Shown piece by piece: positions 7,516-14,826 of a stretch of 20,252 bases of DNA. A model generated the notes under the pieces. The model ran no database searches. It was not told where the DNA came from and saw nothing but the letters and a program-made list of their open reading frames with translations. Source of the DNA: a virus; IMG/VR virus record IMGVR_UViG_3300030105_002524, positions 1 to 20,252 of that record; one strand, 5' to 3'. Each line of letters starts with the position of its first letter. The first letter of the stretch is position 1. Made by a program: the position numbers and the translations under genes.

Positions 7516-8676
7516 ATGGCAGATGAAATAGGAGAAATGTTCGCTGAACAACTAGGCGGAGTAATAGTACCAAACGAAAATTCAGCCAATGAGGCTATGG
7601 TTGTAGATTTATCTACTCCAGAACCCACACCTGAACCAACGACAAGTACTACAGAAGAAACTCCAACAGAAAATAAATCAAGTGAAACTTCTACGGAAGA
7701 AACTCAAGTTGAGGCTAAAGTAGAAAATCTTGATAATAGTAATCGTTCTTTAAATAATGAATCTAGTGATCAACCAAAGCAAGAGGTTAGTCCCGCTAAA
7801 GACATAGAACAGAATAAAAAAGAATTTTTAAGTTTTGTAAACGATCAGTTTAAAACAAACTTTGATTCTATAGATTCTTTCAATGAAGCTTTATCCACTA
7901 AGAAAACATCTTTCGCTAACGAACAGATAGAGAAGATGAATACTTTTGTTAGTGATACAGGTAGAGGTATAGCGGACTATATAAGAACTCAGACTGTTGA
8001 TTATTCTAAGATGTCTAATGAAGATGTTATGAAGGTGAGTATAAAACAAAACAATCCTGAATTAACAATAGATGAGGTTAATATTTTAGTCGCATCTAAA
8101 TATAAGACAGATAAGGATAAACACAGTGAAGCAGATCAAACTCTTGGTAAGATTGAACTAAAGACAGATGTATCTAAAGCTAGAAAAGAACTTATAGAGA
8201 TGCAGGATAAATATAGAACTCCTGTTGAAAATAAGGAAAATTCTACTGAAAATGAGGCTGTAAGGTCTGATTGGGTAAAAGATATGTCTTCGGAAGTTGA
8301 TGAGGTTGATTCAATAACATTTGATATTAATGATTCAGGAGAACAATTTACCTTCTCTTTAACAAATGATCATAGAAAAGATTTAGTAGATGCAAATTCT
8401 AACTTAAATGATTTCTTTGGTCAATATACAAAAGAGAGTGGAGATTGGGATTTTGATAGATTAAACACCGATATGTTTGTATTAAGAAATTTTCAAGATA
8501 TAATAAGAAGTGTAGCTAACCAATATAGATCTAAGGGAACCGAGCAGGTAGTAAAGGATATTAAAAATCCCTCGTTTAATAACGAGCCTAGACAAAATAC
8601 TGGTGAAAGTATGTCAGTAATGGACCAAATAGATGATATTATATATGGAGAGAATGAGGGATTAAGAATAAGATAA
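7516..8676 (+). CDS. Putative scaffolding / internal head protein
   Basis: This 386-aa acidic protein lies between portal and major capsid genes, the usual scaffold position. Residues ~35-100 are low complexity and disordered (PEPTPEPTTSTTEETPTE, then Ser/Thr/Glu/Asn-rich). Residues ~100-235 look helical, with KKEFLSFVNDQFKTNFDSID and SKARKELIEMQDKYR. A mixed region around residues 270-310 (DSITFDINDSGEQFTFSLTN) is followed by a helical C-terminal part (FQDIIRSVANQYRSKG). Scaffolds help assemble the prohead and then leave or are cleaved; no protease gene or clear cleavage site is visible in the window. Sequence alone does not prove the role; a minor internal capsid protein is the alternative. 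Confidence 0.6.
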   Translation: MADEIGEMFAEQLGGVIVPNENSANEAMVVDLSTPEPTPEPTTSTTEETPTENKSSETSTEETQVEAKVENLDNSNRSLNNESSDQPKQEVSPAKDIEQNKKEFLSFVNDQFKTNFDSIDSFNEALSTKKTSFANEQIEKMNTFVSDTGRGIADYIRTQTVDYSKMSNEDVMKVSIKQNNPELTIDEVNILVASKYKTDKDKHSEADQTLGKIELKTDVSKARKELIEMQDKYRTPVENKENSTENEAVRSDWVKDMSSEVDEVDSITFDINDSGEQFTFSLTNDHRKDLVDANSNLNDFFGQYTKESGDWDFDRLNTDMFVLRNFQDIIRSVANQYRSKGTEQVVKDIKNPSFNNEPRQNTGESMSVMDQIDDIIYGENEGLRIR

Positions 8677-8706
8677 ATAATTAATAAAAATTAAAAATAT
8701 AAAAAA
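8677..8706 (+). promoter_or_regulatory. A-rich initiation leader of the capsid gene
   Basis: The 30 nt before ATG 8707 contain no Shine-Dalgarno sequence and consist only of A and T (...ttaaaaatataaaaaaATG). The leader of the next gene (10159-10186) is built the same way. A-rich leaders without Shine-Dalgarno pairing are the known efficient initiation signal in Bacteroidota and fit highly expressed virion proteins. Confidence 0.5.
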
Positions 8707-10158
8707 ATGGCTACAGTAAGTTTAGGTTCTGGTATGGTTTTAACGCCAAATGCCGCTCAAGTTGCTACTTCGGAGAATTATGTAAGTTCTCTTACGACAG
8801 TTTCAGGAGAGTTGCACAAGCGTGACGTATCAGAAAAATTAATAAAAAGGTATGGAGACCAAGGTATTACAGGTCTTCTAGAGCTAATGGGATCGAAAGC
8901 TCCTGTTTCTCAAACAAATTTTGAACATTATGAGGAAACATTCCGACATAATGATATGACAGTTACAATACAAGCAGATAATAATGCAGGAGCAGCAGCA
9001 GGTGGTACAGATGCTATTGATGTTGCTATAACTGACAATTTAGATACTGGTTCATTTGATAATGATCATCCAGTTAGAGTTGGAGATATTGTTTTATTCG
9101 CTGATGGCGATATGGGTTACGTAACAGTAGTTACTGCACCTAACGCTATTGACCCTATTACAATAATTCCATTGACAACTTTTGCGTCAGTAAAAACAGC
9201 TGGTTCTACATATGAAATGTCTATTATAGGTAATGCTTACCCTGAATCATCAGGACAACCAGGATCTTTAATTCCATTATTACATGAATACGAAAACAAC
9301 GTAATGATTATGAAAGAATCATTTGAAGTTTCAGGTACTGAAGCTACAAACGTAGTTTACGTAAAAGTTGATAATGAAAAAATGGGATCAGGTTACCTTT
9401 GGTATTTAAAAGGTGAGTCAGATACTTACAAAAGATTCATGGACTATTGTGAATTACAAATGATCTTAGGTAAGAAAATCACTAACTCGGTGTTAACTGG
9501 TTCTTCTGCTACTATTGATGGTGTTGCAAGTACGTCTTTATCTACTCTTAGAAGTACAGAAGGTTTATTTGACTTTGTTGCTAACAAAGGGCAATCAATG
9601 GATTTAGGATCTGCTGCAATTACAATGGCTGATTTTGATAATATTGTTAAATCTTTAGATAAATACAGAGGTGCAAAAGAAATGGCTATGTACGCTGGTA
9701 TTAATTTATCTTTAGATATTGATGATTTATTAGCTGCTCAAGGTGCTTATGCTGCTGGTGGTGCCAACTTTGGTACTTTCCAGAATAATAAGAACATGGC
9801 ATTGAATTTAGGTTTCAACTCTTTCACAAGAGGAGGTTATACATTCCATAAGAAAACTTATGATTTGTTAAATCACCCTAAATTGACTGCTATGACTGGT
9901 TCTAATTATCCAGGATGGGGTATTTGTATTCCTATGGACATGCAAAAAGATGCTAAGTCTGGAGAAAAGATCCCTTCGTTAAGAATGCGATATAAAGCGG
10001 CAAATGGTTATTCAAGAGAGATGGAACACTGGTTAACAGGTTCAGCAGTTTTACAAAATAAAACAGAAACTCAAGATAGACTTAAATCTCACTACAGAAC
10101 TGAGAGAGGGTTTGAAGGTTTCGCTGCGAATCGTTACATGTTAATCAAGAAATCTTAA
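8707..10158 (+). CDS. Major capsid protein
   Basis: The 483-aa length, the position after portal and scaffold-like genes, and the layout match crAss-like major capsid proteins (HK97-type fold). The N-terminus carries SEKLIKRYGDQGITGLLELM, then SQTNFEHYEETFRHNDMTVT, the E-loop/P-domain entry typical of these proteins. A beta-rich stretch ~90-170 (NDHPVRVGDIVLFADGDMGY) looks like an inserted or extended domain. ESDTYKRFMDYCELQMILGK near 235-260 is the spine-helix region. The C-terminal part has YKAANGYSREMEHWLTGSAV. It builds the icosahedral shell, probably without covalent processing, as no protease is seen. Codon choice (some CGT/CGA Arg, more C-ending codons) differs from neighbours, as expected for high expression. 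Confidence 0.9.
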   Translation: MATVSLGSGMVLTPNAAQVATSENYVSSLTTVSGELHKRDVSEKLIKRYGDQGITGLLELMGSKAPVSQTNFEHYEETFRHNDMTVTIQADNNAGAAAGGTDAIDVAITDNLDTGSFDNDHPVRVGDIVLFADGDMGYVTVVTAPNAIDPITIIPLTTFASVKTAGSTYEMSIIGNAYPESSGQPGSLIPLLHEYENNVMIMKESFEVSGTEATNVVYVKVDNEKMGSGYLWYLKGESDTYKRFMDYCELQMILGKKITNSVLTGSSATIDGVASTSLSTLRSTEGLFDFVANKGQSMDLGSAAITMADFDNIVKSLDKYRGAKEMAMYAGINLSLDIDDLLAAQGAYAAGGANFGTFQNNKNMALNLGFNSFTRGGYTFHKKTYDLLNHPKLTAMTGSNYPGWGICIPMDMQKDAKSGEKIPSLRMRYKAANGYSREMEHWLTGSAVLQNKTETQDRLKSHYRTERGFEGFAANRYMLIKKS

Positions 10159-10186
10159 TTATTAATATTATAAAAATTATATAAAA
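10159..10186 (+). promoter_or_regulatory. A-rich initiation leader of the small capsid-associated gene
   Basis: The 28 nt between the capsid stop and ATG 10187 consist only of A and T, have no Shine-Dalgarno, and end in ataaaaATGG, closely echoing the capsid-gene leader. Confidence 0.45.
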
Positions 10187-10555
10187 ATGGAAAAATTCTT
10201 ATATTTTGCAAATGCAGGTGGAGCTAATGCAGCTTTAGAGGCAGGTATTTACCCAGTAAGTATGTTTAAATTTGCTGAACCAGTAAGTGCTACTCTAATG
10301 AACATGTATTTTAAAAGACCAAAACAACATGGAGATGAGGATGCGACTGCTGCTTTTGCAATCGTTGCTCTTACCATTGGTGATGGTGATTTTAAAGCTG
10401 TTATGACATCTATTATAGACGCAATAAATGAGCCAGTATCGAGAGATAATGGTTTTATTACTGTGTTTGATGGTAACAATAGTATAGCTTTAAATGCTAA
10501 AATTACTGCTGTTGAGTTGGAGACTGCTGGCTCAAATGATGATGTTACTGACTAA
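10187..10555 (+). CDS. Small capsid-associated protein (possible decoration/auxiliary protein)
   Basis: This 122-aa protein follows the capsid gene by 28 nt in the same unit. It has a beta-rich MEKFLYFAN start, SATLMNMYFKRPKQHGDED, an IVALTIGDGDFKAVMTSIID strand-helix, and NGFITVFDGNN near the end, with an acidic C-terminus (SNDDVTD). Similar short 'MEKFLYF...' proteins occur, from memory, next to capsid genes in marine and Bacteroidota phages, where they are usually unnamed virion-region proteins. A decoration or auxiliary capsid role is suggested by location, size and its capsid-like leader, but no motif proves it. Confidence 0.6.
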   Translation: MEKFLYFANAGGANAALEAGIYPVSMFKFAEPVSATLMNMYFKRPKQHGDEDATAAFAIVALTIGDGDFKAVMTSIIDAINEPVSRDNGFITVFDGNNSIALNAKITAVELETAGSNDDVTD

Positions 10556-10571
10556 TCATAGCTAATTGCGA

Positions 10572-10638
10572 ACTGTCTTGAAATGATATACAGGCAGTAT
10601 AAAGAACATATCTAAGGAGGGGGAGTTTCTCCCCTTCC
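10572..10638 (+). other. Structured intergenic RNA: weak stem plus strong GC-rich hairpin
   Basis: In the 121-nt gap between genes, bases 10616-10638 form a 10-bp stem GGAGGGGGAG/CTCCCCTTCC (one G-U pair) with a TTT loop, conspicuous in such AT-rich DNA. A weaker 7-bp stem pairs 10572-10578 with 10592-10598 (one G-U). No U-tract follows, so it is not a standard intrinsic terminator. It may be a pause or processing site, an mRNA 3'-end stabiliser for the capsid transcript, or a leader structure for the next gene. No promoter is evident inside the gap. Confidence 0.6.
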
Positions 10639-10658
10639 ACAGGTATCTTAATAATAAT

Positions 10659-10676
10659 TTTAATTTAATTTTAGAA
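10659..10676 (+). promoter_or_regulatory. TTTAATTTAA leader element before the 299-aa unknown gene
   Basis: The sequence tttaatttaattttagaa ends at ATG 10677. It carries the same 10-base core, at the same distance, as the leaders at 1158 and 7495. No TAnnTTTG promoter is seen just upstream, so a leader or translation role is as likely as a promoter. Confidence 0.4.
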
Positions 10677-11576
10677 ATGATAAAGAAAAAAAACACTACT
10701 AAAAAGACTGTAGATACAATGGTTCAAGAAACTGTTGCTACTCCTACAGCACCAAAAACAAATACCAACGGTATTAAAAACCTTAATTTTACTAACAAGA
10801 ATAAATCTAAAAAACCTTCTATATATCAACTGATACATAATGGAGGAAAAGATAAAAGAGGCAGAACAATATATCCTGTTGTATATATGATAAAAGCTGA
10901 AGATATTATATATGACTCAGAAAAAGATATCAATAGAAAAATAAGATATATACCTGGAGAATCATCTATATTTGAAGATGATCAAAAAGAAGATGCTAAA
11001 GTAAAATCTCCTATTACGTTTAGTTCTGGGCTTTTATTTGTTGATAAAACAAACCCTTCATTAAAAAAGTATTTAGATATATGTAATTTAAATCAAAGTA
11101 ATCCTGATAGAGATCCTACAACAAGACCAGCTTTCAAATTACTAACACCAGAAGTTGACGCTAAACAAAAGCTACAAAAATCAATGTTAGAGTTAGATGC
11201 TGTTAAGGTTGCACTAGAAATGTCTTTAGATAGATTAATTGGATACGCTAAAGTATTAGGAGTTAATGTGAGTAAGTCTACAGATGAAATAAGGTATGAC
11301 ATGAAAATTTTAGCAGAGAAAGATCCTAAATCTTTTATAGATGGTATGGATGATCCTATGACAGAACTTAAAGAAGTTTTAATAAGAGCTGCTCAAAATA
11401 AAATTATTTCAATAGGCTCTCAAAAGATAACTTGGGTTCAAGGAGATCAAAGAACTATTATAACTCACGTACCTTTAGGTGTCAAAGGAATAGATCATAT
11501 GGCACATTATTGTATGTCTGAAAAAGGGGAAAGTACATTAGATCATATTAAACTAAAATTAAATAAGTTGAATTAA
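10677..11576 (+). CDS. Conserved-looking hypothetical protein, head-tail region
   Basis: The 299-aa protein has a basic, disordered N-terminus (Lys/Thr-rich, residues 1-48), a beta-rich middle (IYPVVYMIKAEDIIYDSEKD; TFSSGLLFVDKTNPSLKKYL), a helical region (KQKLQKSMLELDAVKVALEM) and a C-terminal KDPKSFIDGMDDP then IISIGSQKITWVQGDQ. Proteins of this plan are, from memory, common near capsid genes of large Bacteroidota phages but have no assigned role. It is isolated by the hairpin region upstream and a terminator directly downstream, so it may end the capsid transcript. A minor capsid, vertex or DNA-binding role is possible; none is shown. Confidence 0.7.
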   Translation: MIKKKNTTKKTVDTMVQETVATPTAPKTNTNGIKNLNFTNKNKSKKPSIYQLIHNGGKDKRGRTIYPVVYMIKAEDIIYDSEKDINRKIRYIPGESSIFEDDQKEDAKVKSPITFSSGLLFVDKTNPSLKKYLDICNLNQSNPDRDPTTRPAFKLLTPEVDAKQKLQKSMLELDAVKVALEMSLDRLIGYAKVLGVNVSKSTDEIRYDMKILAEKDPKSFIDGMDDPMTELKEVLIRAAQNKIISIGSQKITWVQGDQRTIITHVPLGVKGIDHMAHYCMSEKGESTLDHIKLKLNKLN

Positions 11577-11597
11577 AACATATTTAACAAGGTTATT

Positions 11598-11632
11598 AAA
11601 GGGGGTGCAGGTTTGTTACCTCCTTTTTTTTT
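11598..11632 (+). terminator. Rho-independent terminator
   Basis: A 9-bp stem AAAGGGGGT/ACCTCCTTT (one G-U pair) with an 11-nt loop (11607-11617) is followed directly by T7 continuing from the stem's T3 (T9 run 11624-11632). It lies 22 nt past the stop of the 299-aa gene and closes the capsid transcript. Confidence 0.82.
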
Positions 11633-11642
11633 GCTATATTTG
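11612..11642 (+). promoter_or_regulatory. Bacteroidota-type promoter of the tail operon, overlapping the terminator
   Basis: TTTG at 11612-11615, inside the terminator loop, and TATATTTG at 11635-11642 are separated by exactly 19 bp, matching TTTG-N19-TAnnTTTG. Transcription would start near 11647, about 13 nt before ATG 11660. An AAGGA six bases before that ATG is one of the few Shine-Dalgarno-like sites in the window. Confidence 0.78.
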
Positions 11643-11659
11643 TACCAAAAGGATGCAAG

Positions 11660-12463
11660 ATGACAATAGACGAATTATATAGATTTGTACAGCTTATAGC
11701 AAATAAAGAACAAAGAGGGTTTATAAAGCCTTCTGAGTTTGATTTATTAGCTGAACAGGCTCAGTTAGATTTAATACACGATAGAGTAGCAAGATATGAG
11801 ACAAAAGCAGAAAGTACTAAACAAGCTTCATCTTCATTAGTTCAAAATCATTCTGTTTTAGATGATATAAGAACAGTTATTAAAAAAGTAATATTAACTT
11901 ATGATGATAGTGCAGGAAGTGGAGTATATAAATACCCTGTAAATGAAATAGATATTATTGAAAAAGCTCCTCTAGGAGAGTATTTACATTTCTTAAGAAT
12001 TTTTCAAACTGGACTTCTACCATCAGTTGATGCTGTTCTTGATGTTGATCCAGTACACTTAGATGCTGGAGATAACAATATAAAACTTGTAACTCATGAT
12101 CAATTAGCAAATAGAGTAAATAGTCAAGTTTGTCCTGTTGATAACACTAATAGAGTGGCTGTTATGGTTGAAAAGGGTTTTGAGATATATGAAAATGGAG
12201 CTCTTGAAGAGAAAGGTGCATATGCTTTAAGTTTAGTTTATATATATAGACCAGTAGCACCACATTGGGGTTTTACTATGATTAATGATCAACCTGTACA
12301 TAACCCTTCAAGTTCCAATACAAAACAATTAACCTTACCTACTAAAACCCACAGAGAGCTTGCTCAAAGAATATTATCATATATAGGCATGTCCTTAAGA
12401 GATAAAGACCCTGTGACTTATGCAGAAGCTAAAGTAAAAGATCAACAAACCAGTAAACAATGA
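11660..12463 (+). CDS. Putative ring / head-tail connector protein
   Basis: The 267-aa protein opens the tail operon. Its N-terminus MTIDELYRFVQLIANKEQRG, then FIKPSEFDLLAEQAQLDLIH, follows the pattern 'NKxQxGxxxPxxFN' shared by proteins next to tail-tubular genes in crAss-like and other Bacteroidota podophages. The rest has beta-strand blocks (ENGALEEKGAYALSLVYIYR) and a C-terminal helix with TKTHRELAQRILSYIGMSLR. By analogy to the solved crAss001 tail it would be one of the ring proteins stacked below the portal. Start ATG 11660 has a Shine-Dalgarno-like AAGGA. The ATGA overlap with the next gene suggests coupled translation and an assembly partner. The exact ring identity is uncertain. Confidence 0.6.
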   Translation: MTIDELYRFVQLIANKEQRGFIKPSEFDLLAEQAQLDLIHDRVARYETKAESTKQASSSLVQNHSVLDDIRTVIKKVILTYDDSAGSGVYKYPVNEIDIIEKAPLGEYLHFLRIFQTGLLPSVDAVLDVDPVHLDAGDNNIKLVTHDQLANRVNSQVCPVDNTNRVAVMVEKGFEIYENGALEEKGAYALSLVYIYRPVAPHWGFTMINDQPVHNPSSSNTKQLTLPTKTHRELAQRILSYIGMSLRDKDPVTYAEAKVKDQQTSKQ

Positions 12464-14097
12464 CAACAAGATATAAAATAGCGGAACAAGTACTTAGAAT
12501 AGTAAATGGAGGTAACACATCAGAAGACAGCTCTATAGACATAAGAGAAGTAATGCTTCTTGTTGATCAAGAAAGAAATAATATCATCAAGACTGAAATA
12601 ATGGATTGGTCTTACACTAAGTCTACTTCTACAGCTAAAGGTGAATTAGAAATTAATGGAGCTTGGCTTACACAAAAAACATTAACAGTAAAAACAAATA
12701 CAGATAACCTTTGTTACGCTGAAATTGCTGAATTAGATCCTACTACAAATAAACATGGACTATCTAATTATATATCACTACCTAATGATATGGGTATACA
12801 TAGAGTAGCCTCTAGTGGTCATTCTCATACAAGGGAAATAAAAGTAGTAAAAGTAGAAGGTATGATTAATAGGACTACATATAACTACAATACAATAGAA
12901 ATAGCTTTTATTTCATCCCCTAAGATTATGGATAACAATTATAAAGTTTCTTTTGATTTTAACATTATTGCCAGCACTATGTCTAACGGAGCTAGCACTC
13001 AATATATGTATGCAGGTGTTAGAAATCATAAAATAGAGTTTAATGTAGATACTAGAAAATATAATCAATACGAACATAAACAAGTAGATTTTATTCAGGC
13101 AGTTATAAATAGTCCTGGATTCAAGAAGTTTGTTAAAGATTTTGATATTGAATATTCTCAAGATGATGGAAGTTTTAATGGTAGTACCTTTGTGGAAAAT
13201 CACTTATTTGACAATACAACAGAATATAGATATAGTTCAACTATAAGATTAGCAACTAAATATGGATCTACCATAACTAAATTTCAAATTAATGGAATAG
13301 GTAAAGATTTAGGTGTAGTAAATAATGGTGCTGTAGCAGGAGATTATACCCCCGTTAATGAAGATTCATCTGGTCAAACTACTGGTTTAGGTTTAGGATT
13401 TGGATGGACTATTTATCAAAATGGAGGAAGTGAGAACTCATCAGAAGCTCTTACTACAGCAGGTGAAAATTCTCATGGAATATCTTTTATAATAAACGAT
13501 ACTATGTATTCTTCTGATTATATAGCACCTGAACATGAAGTAACTCAAATTAATGTAATTAATAACTTTGTTCTTTTAAATGCTGATAAATTAGCTAGAG
13601 AGCAAAATTTAACTATAGCAATACAGGGAGATATGATGTTTTTTGAAGAGATAATAGGTAAAGGTGGCTTTAGTTTAAATACATATACACCAGGAAGTGC
13701 TTTTATAATGAAACAAGATATTGCTAGATCTACCCCTCCAGGTATGTCTCTTATGAATTATGAGCCTATAATATATACAAGAATGCCTTCTGGAGGAGAT
13801 CATAACTCTTTATATAATAGAGCTGTTAATAAAAGTGGTAGAAAATTCTGGTACACAGAAAATAAAGGTAGTGGTGTAAAGAATGGTCCTCATATATATT
13901 TATACAAACAATATGGTTTAGATTCTAAACAACCATACCTTAGCGTATCTTTTATAGCTACATCAGAAAGCCTTTCAGATACAGATCCTTATCCTGTTCC
14001 AGGAGATTATGAAAAAATAATAATAAAGAATTTAGTAGAGATGTTTTCAGTTATGAAAAAAGCTACTGAAGATATGACTAATGATAATATTGATTAA
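12460..14097 (+). CDS. Putative ring protein of the tail with large central insertion
   Basis: The N-terminal ~60 residues (RYKIAEQVLRIVNGGNTSED, then a VMLLVDQERNNIIKTE helix) and ISLPNDMGIHRV near 105-116 match a family that follows the 'NKxQxG' protein in crAss-like podophages, as does the C-terminal YLSVSFIATSESLSDTDPYP then VPGDYEKIIIKNLVEMFS. From memory those relatives are about half this length. The 545-aa size is explained by residues ~153-425, a Gly/Asn/Thr-rich beta-looking stretch between two parts of the core. It overlaps the preceding gene by ATGA and the next gene begins 2 nt after its stop. The likely role is a structural ring between portal and muzzle; the inserted part may be exposed on the tail surface. 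Confidence 0.6.
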   Translation: MTTRYKIAEQVLRIVNGGNTSEDSSIDIREVMLLVDQERNNIIKTEIMDWSYTKSTSTAKGELEINGAWLTQKTLTVKTNTDNLCYAEIAELDPTTNKHGLSNYISLPNDMGIHRVASSGHSHTREIKVVKVEGMINRTTYNYNTIEIAFISSPKIMDNNYKVSFDFNIIASTMSNGASTQYMYAGVRNHKIEFNVDTRKYNQYEHKQVDFIQAVINSPGFKKFVKDFDIEYSQDDGSFNGSTFVENHLFDNTTEYRYSSTIRLATKYGSTITKFQINGIGKDLGVVNNGAVAGDYTPVNEDSSGQTTGLGLGFGWTIYQNGGSENSSEALTTAGENSHGISFIINDTMYSSDYIAPEHEVTQINVINNFVLLNADKLAREQNLTIAIQGDMMFFEEIIGKGGFSLNTYTPGSAFIMKQDIARSTPPGMSLMNYEPIIYTRMPSGGDHNSLYNRAVNKSGRKFWYTENKGSGVKNGPHIYLYKQYGLDSKQPYLSVSFIATSESLSDTDPYPVPGDYEKIIIKNLVEMFSVMKKATEDMTNDNID

Positions 14098-14099
14098 TT

Positions 14100-14822
14100 A
14101 TGGCACAATTTATATCTATTGATGAAATAATACAAGATCTTCTTATAGAGGAAGGTAAGTCTAGTGAGCATGAATATTTAAGATATTTTAATATTGCTTT
14201 AGGGGGGTTAAAAGAATTAAATTTTGATACTGTAAGACAGGTTAAATCTATAGAAATAAATTTAGATCATAAAAATACTATTACCTTACCTACAGATTAT
14301 GTTTCTTATATATCTATAGCTATTAGTAGTGGTAATGAATTAAATTATCTTGGTAAAAAAAATAAAATAAATTTTGTTAAAAACTCAAATCCAGTAAGTT
14401 CTACTACTACTGAAGATCCTCCTGTTTTTACAGATAATACTCCTGGAGATGGTCTTTGGGGTAGATATGGTCAAGGTGGTGGTAATAATTCAAACGGGTA
14501 TTATAGAGAGAATTTAAATGAAGGAACTATAGAGTTTTCTGGATCAGGTCAAAAAATTATATTAGAATATATTTCAGATGGATCAGGAGATTTAGAAGGT
14601 CTAAATATAAAAATACATTCATTTGCTCAAGAAGCACTTAAATCTTATACATATTGGAGATCAATATATAGAAAGAGAGCTATTAACATGAATGAGAAAA
14701 TGTTAGCAAAAAAAGAATATTACAATCAAAAGAGACTTGCTAGAGCTAGGATGCAATCATTTAATAAACAAGAAGCTATGCAGACTACTAGAAAAGCTTT
14801 TAAGCAAGCTCCTAAAATATAA
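14100..14822 (+). CDS. P22 gp4-like / tail tubular protein A-like head-completion protein
   Basis: The 240-aa protein shows the gp4/tail-tubular plan: an N-terminal helix pair with EYLRYFNIALGGLKELNFDT (24-43), a beta block ending TITLPTDYVSYISIAI, a flexible Gly/Asn/Thr linker (~100-140; WGRYGQGGGNN), a beta return TIEFSGSGQKIILEY, and a long basic C-terminal helix ending ARARMQSFNKQEAMQTTRKA. Such proteins bind the portal after packaging, seal the head and carry the tail. The C-terminal 'SFxxQEAxxxxRKxxKQAPK' is a hallmark I recall from Bacteroidota podophages. It sits between the ring protein and the muzzle gene with gaps of 2 and 4 nt. Confidence 0.72.
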   Translation: MAQFISIDEIIQDLLIEEGKSSEHEYLRYFNIALGGLKELNFDTVRQVKSIEINLDHKNTITLPTDYVSYISIAISSGNELNYLGKKNKINFVKNSNPVSSTTTEDPPVFTDNTPGDGLWGRYGQGGGNNSNGYYRENLNEGTIEFSGSGQKIILEYISDGSGDLEGLNIKIHSFAQEALKSYTYWRSIYRKRAINMNEKMLAKKEYYNQKRLARARMQSFNKQEAMQTTRKAFKQAPKI

Positions 14823-14826
14823 ATAA

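Noticed and set aside
10613-10620. TAAGGAGG as a ribosome binding site
   Set aside because: It lies about 57 nt before the nearest real start (ATG 10677) and is part of the hairpin stem.
2205-13203. Other minus-strand open frames (2205-2408, 10249-10479, 11093-11302, 12913-13203)
   Set aside because: Each lies inside a well-supported + strand gene, has no recognisable protein pattern, and no minus-strand promoter is seen.
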